Origin: Epiperipatus broadwayi
Lineage: Eukaryota > Onychophora > Udeonychophora > Euonychophora > Peripatidae
Assembly (NCBI GenBank): GCA_028023455.1
Contig: JAQFVV010006510.1
Coordinates: forward strand, 709,750 to 773,749
Length of the DNA stretch: 64,000 nt
Direction: 5' to 3'
Shown here in pieces: positions 39,221-51,595 of the stretch (positions are counted from its first letter, which is position 1; each line of letters opens with the position of its first letter). The position numbers and the translations under genes are program-made. Under the pieces are notes generated by a model. That model was not told where the DNA came from, made no database searches, and saw only the letters and a list, made by a program, of their open reading frames with translations.

Positions 39221-40709
39221 TAGTCGATGTGATGTGAAGTGATGTATTATGGCTTCTCCTTAAACGAAGTCAAGAATATCTCAGCAATTATGCCCAGATA
39301 AACCTGTTAGCCACTTTCTTTTACATTCCCCACTCTAAATTTATCCATAATCTGCTCTATCCCCTTTCCACAACATAATTTTTGTCAACTCTATAACCTT
39401 TATATCTAAATCCCCCTTATCTTTTTCCAAACCCAGCATTAAAACCAATAATTCACTTTCTGTATAATCACTCTTTTCATATTTATTTTTCCACAACTTC
39501 ATTATATGTACCATTTCTGTTTTCAAACATTTACATTCAATTAACAAATGCCTAATATTTTCAATTACTTCCTTACATAATTTACAAAATAAATCACCCA
39601 TATTTTTCCATTTACATGTATATTCCTTTGTAGCTAAATATCCCGTTCAAGCCTTAAACAATAATCTACTTTTCTTACTATTATCATATATTAACTCACA
39701 CCTAATATTCTGTTTATTTCTATATATATTTAAACTCTTTTTACTCTCTATACTATTTCTCCATCTCTCTAACTCCCTAGTCTTTATTAATAAATTTATT
39801 CTTTTATCCCATTCCTTACTACTATAACACTCAATAATCCTCTTAACAGAATCAACTCATCTTTTGTACAAATATACTGATATAAATTCTTTATCCAAAT
39901 CTTTTGCATACTGCATTACCTTTCTCACCCATCTTGTTACCTGCCATTTTCTCATAACCCAATTAAATACTATTTTAGCTATTCTTTTATTATCCATAAA
40001 CTGCACTCTACCCAACATTTTCATTTTACTTTTTGCATCTCTCATATGAAAACTTGACCATCCCATTTCTCCTTGAATTGCCTCCCTTGCTGTCTATACT
40101 TCTGCATCCAATGCATGTCTTCCTACTTCCCTTTGAGCTTTTTCTAAATAATCTAATATCTTTTTACTAACATATAATGCATCATTACCATATGTTAACC
40201 CTGCTACTGTAACTCCTTTCCATATAATTCTAGCTACATCATATTTATTATATGAAAATACTGTTAATTTCTTTATCAATCCCTTTCTTTTCTTTGCTTC
40301 ATTTATCAATTTTTTCTCCCATTCATCCAAATAATTTTTCTGATTACTTAAAATAAATCCCAAATAACTATATCTATTCACCACACTTAACTTAATATCT
40401 CCCAATAAAAATTCTGCATCTTCTCTTTCCTCAGTATTAACCATCATTATATTTGATTTTTCTTCACTAAATTTAATCCCCATCTCTTTACCCACCCTTG
40501 CATATGTCCTCAACACAACTTCCATATCTTCTCTTTTTTCTGCACACAGAAGTATATCATCAGCAAAAAAAAAGACCTGGCAAAATATATACTCCCTTAC
40601 TACCTATTAACAGTATATCTATCCCTCTTCCTAATCTTTCTATTGCTCTTTCCATTTCACTCAAATACAACACAAACAAAATAGGTGACATAGGGCATCC
40701 TTGCCTTAG

Positions 40710-41209
40710 NNNNNNNNNNNNNNNNNNNNNNNNNNNNNNNNNNNNNNNNNNNNNNNNNNNNNNNNNNNNNNNNNNNNNNNNNNNNNNNNNNNNNNNNNNN
40801 NNNNNNNNNNNNNNNNNNNNNNNNNNNNNNNNNNNNNNNNNNNNNNNNNNNNNNNNNNNNNNNNNNNNNNNNNNNNNNNNNNNNNNNNNNNNNNNNNNNN
40901 NNNNNNNNNNNNNNNNNNNNNNNNNNNNNNNNNNNNNNNNNNNNNNNNNNNNNNNNNNNNNNNNNNNNNNNNNNNNNNNNNNNNNNNNNNNNNNNNNNNN
41001 NNNNNNNNNNNNNNNNNNNNNNNNNNNNNNNNNNNNNNNNNNNNNNNNNNNNNNNNNNNNNNNNNNNNNNNNNNNNNNNNNNNNNNNNNNNNNNNNNNNN
41101 NNNNNNNNNNNNNNNNNNNNNNNNNNNNNNNNNNNNNNNNNNNNNNNNNNNNNNNNNNNNNNNNNNNNNNNNNNNNNNNNNNNNNNNNNNNNNNNNNNNN
41201 NNNNNNNNN
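40710..41209. other. Assembly gap, exactly 500 N
   Basis: Round size indicates a placeholder gap. The same RT segment is present just left (about 40637-40709) and just right (41210-41290) with a few differences, so the true gap may be zero or negative. Confidence 0.97.
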
Positions 41210-41336
41210 ATCTTTCTATTGCTCCTTTCCATTTCACCTCAATTACAACACTTTTAAACAAAATAGGTGACATAGGGCATCCTTGCCTTAGTCCCACACC
41301 ATTTTTAACTTTAATTGATTCTATATTCTCTAATTG

Positions 41337-41338
<2 letters not shown>

Positions 41339-41401
<63 letters not shown>

Positions 41402-41426
41402 ATATATATATATATATATATATATT
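41339..41426. repeat. (TA)n inside the LINE RT
   Basis: (TA)n with an A-run interruption at about 41395-41401, lying between the LYENK and IESIKVKNG readings of the RT frame. Confidence 0.95.
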
Positions 41427-41605
41427 TATAATTTATTTTCATATAATTTCTTAATAATATCTATTAAAGCTTCATCCATTCCCAAATTTGCTAAACTTAT
41501 CCATAATCTATTTTTATTTACTCTATCATAGTGCCCTCTCTATATCTATAAAACTGATATATAACTGTTTTTCTGCATTCCTACTCAAAGATCTTTTCTC
41601 CTGTT

Positions 41606-41608
<3 letters not shown>

Positions 41609-41697
<89 letters not shown>
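41609..41697. repeat. (TA)n microsatellite
   Basis: Uninterrupted TA run; junction between the LINE and the PLE inverted dimer. Confidence 0.98.
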
Positions 41698-41699
<2 letters not shown>

Positions 41700-42215
41700 C
41701 ATTAAAACCAAAAATTAAATTAGTCAATAAATAATCAAAATTACTCAAAAGTTTCACTTCAACCAGACTAGCCAAGAAAATAAACTCGAAAACACTACCA
41801 ATGGTTTTATTGCTTCAAGCAAACTTCTCAAGTGTAAAGAACTACAAAATAACAACATATTTAAACTAAACATTACCCACAATTTTACTTAATTTCCATA
41901 CATCCTTAATATTAAAAGAACTTTAAAATAAGTTAATTGTTTCAGAATCAATTTTGCAGCAATTAACTTATTTAAAAGTTTTTAATATTAAGAAAGCATG
42001 GGAAAAGTAAGAGGAATTGTGGGAATTGTGGGTAATATTAAAGATGTATGGGAAGGAAGTGGAATTATGAATAATGTTTAGTTTAAATATGCTATTTTGT
42101 AGTTCTTTAGACTTGAGAAGTCTGCTTGCAGAAGTGAAACCATTAATAGTATTTTAGAGGTTTTTTTTTTGGTTAGTCTTGTTTAGTTGTGACTTTAGGA
42201 AAATGTATATATATA
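41698..42215. mobile_element. Inverted dimer of PLE family-1 tails
   Basis: 41698-41946 (minus) and 41959-42215 (plus) are inverted copies of one PLE 3' region, about 250 bp each, meeting head to head around ttcagaatcaattttgc. Shared words: agttctttagacttgagaag, aaaccatt and ttggttagtc. Each outer end runs into (TA)n. No coding sequence beyond traces; the same tail follows the nuclease fragment at 1.35-1.7 kb. Confidence 0.75.
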
Positions 42216-42265
42216 TATATGAAAAACAGAAACAAGTTTTATATACGTAAAAACCTGCTCTCGCT

Positions 42266-42305
<40 letters not shown>
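42207..42305. repeat. Two (TA)n tracts with 45-bp spacer
   Basis: (TA)n at 42207-42222 and 42268-42305, separated by non-TA sequence including cctgctctcgcttg. Confidence 0.93.
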
Positions 42306-42308
<3 letters not shown>

Positions 42309-42770
42309 CAAAAAAATATTAATGTCACTTAAGAGCACTTTCAACTTTCATCATAGTCTTTGTCAATTAATACTTTGAAAGGTTAACTTTCTCATAATTC
42401 TGTGATCTTCACATTTGCTGTCTGCCCATTGATTAAATCTAGCTTAAATTTATATATTAACATTGCTTCCTTGATTTTTCTTTTATATTATTTTTTTCAG
42501 TTTGCAATATTTTTACATTATTATAATTGAAATCAAAACCATATATACTTGATTTATTATGGTCATAAAAAGGGAAGCTCTTAAATTATCATTATCTTTA
42601 AAATTTTGTTTAATATTTTGAACTTTTTTTAATGACAACAAGTGCTCTTTTGTTCTTTTCTCCAATGTGCATCTTGACTCATCTATATATACACTTCTAC
42701 ACCTACACATCCATTTATAAATGGTACAATTTTTATTTGTAAATAAGGTTTTATGCACCATATACATTAA
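42306..42770 (-). pseudogene. Penelope-like GIY-YIG endonuclease fragment (family 2)
   Basis: Minus strand from 42767: CTIYKWMCRCRSVYIDESRC, then TLEKRTKEH (the GIY-YIG core with YID in place of YIG and the conserved R and EH region), then FDFNYNNVKILQ. A frameshift near 42480 is followed by KEAMLIYKFKLDLINGQTAN and VKITEL-stop. In Penelope-like elements this C-terminal domain nicks DNA to prime reverse transcription. The RT is absent, and the YIG glycine and reading frame are damaged, so the copy is dead. Its 3' UTR runs leftward into (TA)n. The start is a truncation, not a true initiation codon. Confidence 0.8.
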
Positions 42771-45492
42771 ATAAATTAAAAAAATAACTTTAAAACCTTT
42801 TCTTTAGGATAAAGATTGGTGATTTAATTTAAGCTAAACTCTGATTATTAAAATCACATCTGTAATTTTAATAATGAGTTTTAGAAAAATGGTAATTCTT
42901 AAGAAAATTTATTTTTTCTTTTATCTTGAATATTTAAAAGTTGCCATGATGAGACTCTAAATTAAGCATCCTAAAACTAAATATTAAATATAAATAAAAT
43001 AAGTACTAAAATATATAAATACAATTTTAAATTGTCTAATATACTGGTTTGTGGTAGATAAATTATTTCTTTATATGGGTAGAATTATGATTGTTGATAT
43101 TGATCAAAGGAAAAATATAAAAAAAACCATGTAATTTTTATTACCCTATTCAAAGCATGAATGCCATTAATATTGTTTATTTATGCATTCATTCCTTTGT
43201 GATTCAGCATGTTCATCATGTGTTTTATAGAAAAGCAAAAAAATATCTATCTGGCTGACAATCTTTACACAGCCTTAATTTTTGGGTAGGGCTGATATTA
43301 TAAGCATTCTGAAAAATCATGTTAGGGCTTACATTCTGGTTATGTCTTATTTTCATGGAAACTTGGTATATACAGTAGTAGTTGACAAATAGACATTTAA
43401 TTATTTTAGTCATTGTTATAGAATAAAAGAAGAATGAAAATGATTCACGTGATCATAATCAATAAATGGCAAAGTTGATAAGTATTGTGTTTTCCTTTAC
43501 TGTTTCATGGTTGAAGTATGCTGAGGAAAGAGTAATTAAAGCTATTATTAATATGTAATAAGTTATAAATGAATTATTTTTAAAATTATATCGTAAATTT
43601 ATGAAAGTCCTGATGTTTAGAATTTTTTTATGAAAGAATAATGCTTTTGGAATAGTTGCAATTTAGTATGGTACTTAAGATATACGTTGAAAAGACACTT
43701 GTCGCAATTGTGATTTTGTGATTTGTACATAAAAATTAATATACTTTTTATCATTTAAATTTTTTTAGTAGTTTCTCTGAATATGGTTTATTATTCTTTT
43801 GCATATAAGAACTTGTCTTGAGCATATAAACGTGGACATACACATACTACAATATTTTTCTGTATCCATGATTTCCTCATTCATAGTTTTAATTTTCCGC
43901 ACATCTAAAGAAAATTATTTTTTTATATTTTAGTTATTTTCTATCTGTTTATATATATATATATGTGTGTGTGTCTGTGTGTGTGTATTTGTTCTATACA
44001 TTTTAAACAGGCATGCGTATTCACAGTCTTATATGTGTGGGTTTATTTAAAACGCGTGTTATGTTACAGTTTGTAATTATCTGTGAAGTACTCTATCTAC
44101 AACATTACTTCGAACTAAATGTCACAAATATGGGATTTCTATGTATAGATTCGAATATTTATATATGTAAATATTTATATATGTAAATATTTACAACTTA
44201 GATTTGAATTCTTGTTATTAAAATTTGAACTTTTTATCCGGGTTCAATAAATATTGCATTTATTTTTTCAGGCAATTAACTTATAAATAATCTAACTAAT
44301 TATTCAATCCAATACTGATCAGGAAAGATGTATCGAAATATTCTTAGCTAGAAGAAAAAGCAAGTGTGGAAAAACAACTCTACCTAAAACTTAAGAAGAT
44401 TGATAATACTTTTATATATTTTTTTCTCTATAGAGATTTGTTAGAGAGGCCTTGACTCAATATAGGCTATTTTAAATACTATATATATATATACCTTATC
44501 ATATACACATCCATATATATACAAAGGTTATGATAGGCTATGGCTGATGCATGAGTACATTTCATTATCATGCACACACAGTCATGTATATATATGCACA
44601 CACACGCACAAAATGTATGATATGCTATGGTTAGTCTATGAGTAAACTGCACTTTGCTTTAAATTAATCAAATATTTTAGATCATATTTAATTAATGTCT
44701 ATTTACATATTGTTTAAATCATCAAGGATAAACTTAATAAGAAACGGTGTTGTAACTATGGTAACTAGTAAATATAATATAACTGCTCCTTACATGTGTA
44801 TTTTATTGCAAAAGTAAATCAATACTTTTGTACTTTTTTGAGGTGTGATATAAAGAAATAATGAATCATAATGAACAAATGGCAAAATTATTTTACAAAT
44901 ATCATTTCTAATAGGTTTTCAGTACAACTTTTGATTACACAACAATATAGATGGATTTTTTTTCCCTTGACACTTTAAATAAAAAACAAAACAAAAATTT
45001 TAATATTTATATGCAAAGATAAAACATTTTCTTTTTATGTTTTTAATTCTAAAATTGTATAATTTTAAACAAAAAAATAATCGATTGTTTATTATGTAAC
45101 CATGTAAAATTATAAACATATGTATATATATTACAAATTAATAATTATTTACACAGTGTATAAAAATAATAAATATCAGATTCACAACTCTTAGTCAACA
45201 ATAGCATTCAATTATTTTTGATATATATATATGTAAGTGTGTGTGTGTGCGTGTGTGTAAAGTTGCAATAAAATTTATTATCACTAGAACTGGCTATTCA
45301 TCTCAGATGATGATAAGATATCAAAGTTTCGTTGGTAATTTGTATTGTATTTAAGGACCTTTAGTCCTTAAGCATACCATTTTCGCTACTGACTTACATT
45401 ATATATGATTTATGAATGTTAATTATTTTTATAATTTTCTTCCATTCTGTTCTACTTTAAATGAACTATAATTTATTGTTTTTGAATATCAG
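42771..45492. other. A+T-rich DNA, short TA/TG microsatellites
   Basis: (TA)(TG) runs at 43952-43988 and 45221-45259. A small local duplication near 44527-44650 repeats atgata-gctatgg words. A perfect short hairpin, taaggacctttagtcctta, lies at about 45352. No gene seen. Confidence 0.45.
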
Positions 45493-45542
45493 TTTTATCT
45501 ATGTTATAAATAATATGTATTTTATAAAGCGTAGATGGTATT

Positions 45543-45796
45543 GAAATTAAACTGAGAGACTGCAAACTTCTCAAGCGCTTATGACTATCAACAACTAATC
45601 AGATCATAAACACTGAGACAGAGAATTTAACAAGAAAAGGGTGGTTCCATCATCTTCTTTACTTGTCTTTCTATATATCCAAGCCAGTCTAAAGTACTTA
45701 GATCTGAAAGAGTGAATCTTAAATATGTTCACACTCAACTAACTGAGTTGATAGTCATAAGCGCTAAAGAAGTTTGCAGTCTCTCAGTTTAATTTC
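45543..45796. mobile_element. TIR element (MITE-like), about 250 bp
   Basis: Terminal inverted repeats of about 50 bp (45543-45592 and 45747-45796) with gaaattaaactgagagactg and gcgcttatgactatcaac, only a few mismatches. The inside (about 155 bp) is non-coding. Confidence 0.85.
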
Positions 45797-45856
45797 TATG
45801 TTATAAATGTAAATTATTAAGAATTTTAAACTTTTCTCTTACTATTATAATAAATA

Positions 45857-46245
45857 AATTGAAAGCATGTGAAGCACTTGAAAGAAAAGCTATAAAGAGT
45901 GCAAACATATTAAAAGCTTAGCACTTTCTTGGCAGGATGCCTCATATTCATAGAAATACTGAGCAGTGCATGTCAGAGAAAAATGACTTCAAATAGAAAA
46001 TTAGGGAGACATAATTAATTACTGGTAATAATAACTCTATCATAGATGTGATGCCTGCTTTGACCTCTCCAAACACAGGGATATCTAAATAATTTGTATA
46101 TTTTACATATCACTTTCATTTCTCTGTTCTGTACTGCTCAGTATTGCTATGAATATGAGGCAACCTACCTCAAAAGCACTAAGCTTATAATATTTTTGCA
46201 TGCTTTATAGCTTATCTTTCAAGCACTTCACACTTTTTTAATTTA
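45857..46245. mobile_element. Foldback element, about 130-bp arms
   Basis: Arms 45857-45990 and about 46110-46245 share gcacttgaaaga, agctataaag, gcctcatattcatag and atactgagcagt, in inverted orientation. Non-coding. Confidence 0.82.
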
Positions 46246-47659
46246 TCTATGTTATAAATACAATTACAATACATTAGTTAATCAATTTAATGAGTAGAAG
46301 ACAAATATCTAATCTTAATTTTGCAGGCATGTTTCTAAGTATCATTAGTCCAGTTGTATGTGATATTATTTATTTTATGCAGTTCATTATTCACAATGTG
46401 AAAATATGACACTAAATAGAACAACTTTAAATGCTTTGACAATAAATAACATGTGTATCCTTCCACTTTATTTCATGATAATATTATAATAAATGATGAT
46501 TTTTTTATTCGTTCTCTGTCTAAATTAAGGATATTGCCTTTTATACTTAAAACAGAAAAAATGACTCCTAATCAATTTAATTATCTTATTGTTTTAAATT
46601 CAATTTTTATTAACACAGCAAAGAATTATTTTTTAGCTATGCAATAAACATTAACCCTCTTGTATTGCATTAACATTTTGACAGATTTCTTTGTTCTCAC
46701 TAAATTTCAACTTTCAACATTCACTTTAATATTAAACCATTATTTTTTATCAGAATATAATAACTTTGACCTCAATTAATTGAATAAATATTTTTGTTTA
46801 CAAATTAATTTAATTTTGAAAATCACATTTACTTTCAGAATTATTTAAAAAAGTAGATTTAATCAAAACAACACACTGTCACATCATCAAATTTCTCGTG
46901 GAGCAGATTCAATTTGCAAAATGAATGAAATCTTCATTTGGTATTTGTTTTAAAAATCTGAACACATCATTTTTAATCTCTATTAAATTTAAAAGTTTAT
47001 TTTTTTTTTTTTGTAATTTTTACAATATTGCTAAATGTTATAATAGATTATTGTAGTGATGACATTTCTAGACAGTTGTATTTCCCATGACATTAATCTT
47101 TATGGTAATGTTACACAGAAAAATATATTCATTTATATTAAAAAATAAAACACTTCTGTAAAAAATAAATATGTAATAATATATATTTTTCATTTCTAAT
47201 AACTATTACACAATTATGATACAAAAATAATTATAAACTTGTGAAAAAATCAAGGTTTTAGACCATCATAATATTTTCTTAAAGTAATCTCATAAAGATT
47301 GAGATCTCCAAATATGCAATGACAAAGCATTAAAGTATGGTTTCAAAAACTTTAAATTTCCACTTATTTGATTATACTAACATCTTTTGAATTTTTTTGA
47401 CATTAAACTATTCAAAAATAAATATATGTGAATTTTAAAGTTGTAAAAAAAATGTCACAAAATTTCTCAGTAGACAGTGAAAACAACAAATTTAATTTCT
47501 AGACTTCCCAGATGTGAGTCCATCACTTAAATAACTGGTTTGGTTAAATTATTTATATTTGGAACAAAGTAATTTACAATATATGTGCTAAACATATATA
47601 ATTTAAAAATATTCTTTAGGAATTTTTAAATCAAAATTTTTTCACATATTATTAGATGG
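46246..47659. other. A+T-rich DNA; diverged repeat copy at 46750-46930
   Basis: Contains a third copy of the 29.2-kb tandem repeat. Nothing else recognised. Confidence 0.45.
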
Positions 47660-47700
47660 ATATATATATATGTGTGTGTGTGTGTGTGTATGTGTGTGTA

Positions 47701-47738
<38 letters not shown>
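47660..47738. repeat. (TA)n(TG)n microsatellite
   Basis: Short TA run followed by a long TG run with a few TA and CG interruptions. Confidence 0.97.
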
Positions 47739-47743
<5 letters not shown>

Positions 47744-47799
47744 AATAAAATGTCCATTAATTAAAAACCAAAATTGTAATTATAAATGAAATAATAAAT

Positions 47800-48300
47800 T
47801 TAACAGTTTACAAACTATTACACACAATCCTTAAAATCTGCAGAAGTACTTTCAGTGAATTTCTTCAACCTGCCTCAACTGCCATTAAATTCAAAAACCA
47901 AAAGCCGAAGCAAACGTCATCACTTCAAATTCCACGAATCTCATATTTTAATGTTAGCAGCTTGTCGATTTATTAAATGCATTTTATTTCTGTTTATGAA
48001 AATTGCCTCTTTAATTTTTATTTTACAATGGTTTCTCTCTTCATGAAGAATTTTTACATTTTCAATATCAAATTTAAATTTATATTTAAATGTTTTTTCG
48101 TGATCAAAGAAAATCGAAGGAGATATTAAATCACCATTATTTTTACTTTTTACATGCTTATATAATAATTCATGCTCCTTCAATCTTTTCTCAATACTGC
48201 ACCTAGATTTATCTATATATGATAGCAGACAATCATAAAAAATTTGATATATGACATTACGTTTCTGCTTGACAGATATGAAAAACACAAAATTTAATTT
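47800..48300 (-). pseudogene. Penelope-like GIY-YIG endonuclease fragment (family 2)
   Basis: Minus frame 48288-47941 (115 codons): YQIFYDCLLSYIDKSRC (core with YID in place of YIG), SIEKRLKEHELL, a variable linker, then FDIENVKILHEERNHCKIK, KEAIFINRNKMHLINRQAAN and IKI-stop. It aligns block by block with the 42.3-42.77 kb copy and stays open longer. The RT and the canonical N-terminal cysteine cluster are missing or damaged (CDC-type motif reduced to DCL). The 3' UTR continues leftward to about 47800. On its 5' side a (TA)n tract and then an RTE element follow. Confidence 0.8.
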
Positions 48301-48305
48301 CTAGA

Positions 48306-48309
<4 letters not shown>

Positions 48310-48361
<52 letters not shown>
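48310..48361. repeat. (TA)n at the 5' edge of the RTE element
   Basis: Uninterrupted TA run of about 52 bp. Confidence 0.98.
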
Positions 48362-48363
<2 letters not shown>

Positions 48364-51300
48364 CTGCAGAAAGGAGTTTGCTATTAACTGAAAGGAAACC
48401 CTTTGATTCCTCTTGGAGGCCTTAAAGGAACCGAGCAGGGCAAATTCCTAATGTCCACTCCATACGTTCTTGTCATTGCAGCTGTTATTACTATGTGATT
48501 ATTCATATAGTATATGAACATGGATGGGCTGCTCACCAACACGCATTAGCCAGCGTGGTGAGTTTATTGGCTTTTTACCTCTGAGTTTAAGATCAAGAAA
48601 CACCATGGTCTTTCTTCTCAGTGCCTGATAAGGCAGAATGAATGTTTGTGTAAATGATAAATATTTTTCCAATACATATATACAATTATGACAGACAAAA
48701 ATAAAGCATGGCCCTTATTCCCAGGAGGCTAAGAATCCCCTGATTGCAGACCCAAGCTGCCATTTGATGACGACTTTCTATTTAGGTACTTACAACTGCA
48801 GATCACTTTCAAGTGAAGGAAGATTGCAAGAATTAGAAGAAGAACTGTCTTATATTAAATGGGACATTATTGGACTTTGTGAAGTTAGAAGAAAAGGAGA
48901 AAAAACAATTGATTTAAAAAGTGGACATATACTCTATTATAAAGGCACACATATTGGAAATACAAGTGGAGTAGAATTCATTATAAATAAAAAGTGGAAG
49001 AACAATATTGTGGAGATTGATGGTGTATCGGACAGAGTGGCAAGATTAGTTATACAACTTAATAGCAGATACCAAATGCAGATAATTCAGGTTTATGCCC
49101 CAACAAGTTCTCATAGTGATGAAGTAGTAGAAGATTTTTATATGGATGTACAAAAGGCTTTTGATCAGAGTAAACAACATTTTAAAATTGTTATGGGAGA
49201 CTTTAATGCTAGAATTGGTAGACAAATGAAAGATGAAATTGCTGTAGGTAATTTTGGTTATGGTAATAGAAATGAGAGAGGACATAGACTTGTGGAGTTT
49301 GCAGAAAAAGAAAAAAATTATATTATGAATTCATTTTTTGAGAAAAATGTTAAAAGGAAATGGACATGGAAGCATCCAAATGAAGGTACAGCAGAATTGG
49401 ATTATATTTTGACTAACAGAAAATACATATTTCAAGATTGTAATGTTCTTAATAAAGTTAACACAGGAAGTGATCATCGATTAGTAAGGTGTAAGTTACG
49501 TGGTAATGTAAATTTAGAAAGACAAAAATTATTAAGAAAAACAATATTTACAGTTGATATTCCTAATCTTCAGAAACATTCTAATGAATTTAAATTAGAA
49601 CTTACAAATAGGTTTCAAGTGTTAGGAGATTTTGAACATGATACAGATTTGAATGAAATTAATATGAAAATAACTGATACACTTTTAAAAACTGCAACTA
49701 ACATAGCTGGTAGAAAAAAGCAGCAATTGACTAATAAAATTTCTACTGAGACTAGAGAATTTATGAAGAAAAGAAGGAATATGAAGATATACAAAAATGA
49801 TGCATTAAAAAAAATTGAATATCTCAAATTTTGTAAAATGGTACGGAAAAGAGTTGAAAATGATATAAGAAAGTATAACTGTGAAATAGCAAGGAAAGCT
49901 GTAGAAGAAAATAAAAGTCTCAAAAATGTTAAACAACATTTTGGTATTGGTAGGAAATTTATATCTGCAATAAGAAAAAAAGATGGAATTATTACTAAAA
50001 AGAGAGATGACATCATGAAATTGGTAGAAGATTTTTATCAAGAATTATATAGTAATAAAGAACAAGTACCTCCTATATCTATTACATCTTCCGAATTTCC
50101 CAGAATTTTAAATGAAGAAGTGAGACATGCAATTAAGTGTATGAAGAAAGGAAAGGCTCCAGGAAATGATGGAATTATAATTGATATATTAAAAGAAGCA
50201 GGTGAATAAATAGAAACAATTTTAGCAAAGCTATATACCAAATGTCTAAATGATAAAGATGTACCGGAAGATTGGAAGAATGCAGTAATAATATAATTAT
50301 TTAAAAAAGGTGATAAGGAAGATATTAGAAATTACAGACCTATGAGCCTTTTATCAGTTTTATATAAAATTTTTACCAAGATAATTACAACTCGTCTACA
50401 GAGAACTTTGGATTTCCACCAACCAAGAGAACAAGCTGGATTTAAAAGTGGTTTTAGTACAATAGATCATATCCAAGTATTGAGAGAAGTCATAGAAAGG
50501 ACAAATGAATATGAGTTGTCATTATGTTTTGGATTTGTAGATTATGAAAAGGCATTCGATTCTATACACATTTCTTCAGTGATTAAAGCATTGGATCATC
50601 AAGGTATAGATCCAGGATATTGTCATATTTTAAAGAATATTTATAAAAATGCAACAGCAACAATTAGATTACATAATGATACTGGAAAAATCAACATTGA
50701 GAAAGGTGTAAGACAAGGTGACTCCATATCTCCAAAACTCTTTACAGCAGTGCTGCAAGAAGTATTTTGTGGATTAAAATGGGAAACTAAAGGAGTGAAA
50801 GTAAATGGAGAGTATTTAAGTCATTTAGATTTCACAGATGATGTAGTTGTTTTTGCAAATAATGCTTCAGAGCTGCAGGAAATTTTGCAGAAGTTAGCAG
50901 ATGAAAGTAGAAAAGTAGGACTAAAGATAAATGTTAAAAAGACTAAAGTAATGTTTAATCGATTTGCTCAAAATATGAAAATAAAGATTGATTATGAAGA
51001 ATTAGAAGAAGTTAACAGTTATAAATACTTTGGTCAGATTATTAATACAGATGGAAACATAATGGAGGAAATTAATCATAGAATTAAACTTGGTTGGAGT
51101 GCTTTTGGTAGAAATAACTTGATACTAAAAGGAAATATGCCTATGTGTTTGAAAAGGATGGTTTTTAACAAATGTGTTTTACCAGTTCTTACTTATGGAT
51201 CTGAGACTTGGACACTTAATAGAAGAGCAATACAGAGATTTCAGGCCACTCAAAGTAGTATGGAGAGATGCATGTTGGGAGTAATAAGAAGAGATCGAAA

Positions 51301-51595
51301 ACGCAATGTATGGGTAAGACAACAAACAGGTGTTACTGACCTTATTGAAAAAATTAAAAGATTGAAATGGAGTTGGGCTGGACATATTGCTAGAAAAAAT
51401 GATAATAGATGGACAATTGAAATTTTAAACTGGGTTCCAAGAGATTGTAAAAGACCCAGAAAGAGACCACATGTGAGATGGATGGATGAAATAAGAAAAT
51501 GTGTAGGGGTGTTGTGGAGAAGAGAAGCTAAAGATCGGAGAAGATGGATTGAACTTGGAGAGACCTTCATACTGCAGTGGATTGATAATGGTTGA

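Larger units (their letters stand above)
39225..41606 (-). mobile_element. LINE (non-LTR retrotransposon), 5'-truncated and broken
   Basis: Covers the pseudogene below plus a short 3' UTR ending in catcacttc/catcacatc-type short repeats near 39225. The 5' side stops at a (TA)n tract at 41609, beyond which PLE sequence begins. A 500-N assembly gap and an internal (TA)n tract interrupt it. Confidence 0.85.
39341..41606 (-). pseudogene. LINE reverse transcriptase, multiply disrupted
   Basis: The element's protein would copy its RNA into DNA at a nicked target. Visible blocks in N-to-C order: FIDIERA...YDRVNKN (about 41560-41500, catalytic Asp block), GLRQGCPMSPILF (on both sides of the gap), FADDILLCAEKRE (about 40565-40530, catalytic DD), the thumb region (40525-40097) and a C-terminal CKLC...HLLIEC zinc-finger-like segment (39600-39500). 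Breaks: in-frame stops at 40094-40096, 39857-39859 and 39647-39649; a frameshift in the A9 run at 40565-40573; another between the ERA and YDRV pieces; a (TA)n tract at 41339-41426 in place of coding sequence. No endonuclease is visible. Related to I/CR1-like LINEs; the clade is not certain. Confidence 0.88.

Noticed and set aside
40498-41337. 279-codon plus frame and two minus frames across the N gap
   Set aside because: Their length comes from unknown bases; the real content is the LINE reverse transcriptase on the minus strand.
49046-50241. Minus-strand frames of 67-133 codons opposite the RTE gene
   Set aside because: Shadow frames of a conserved plus-strand RT/endonuclease; no independent motif.
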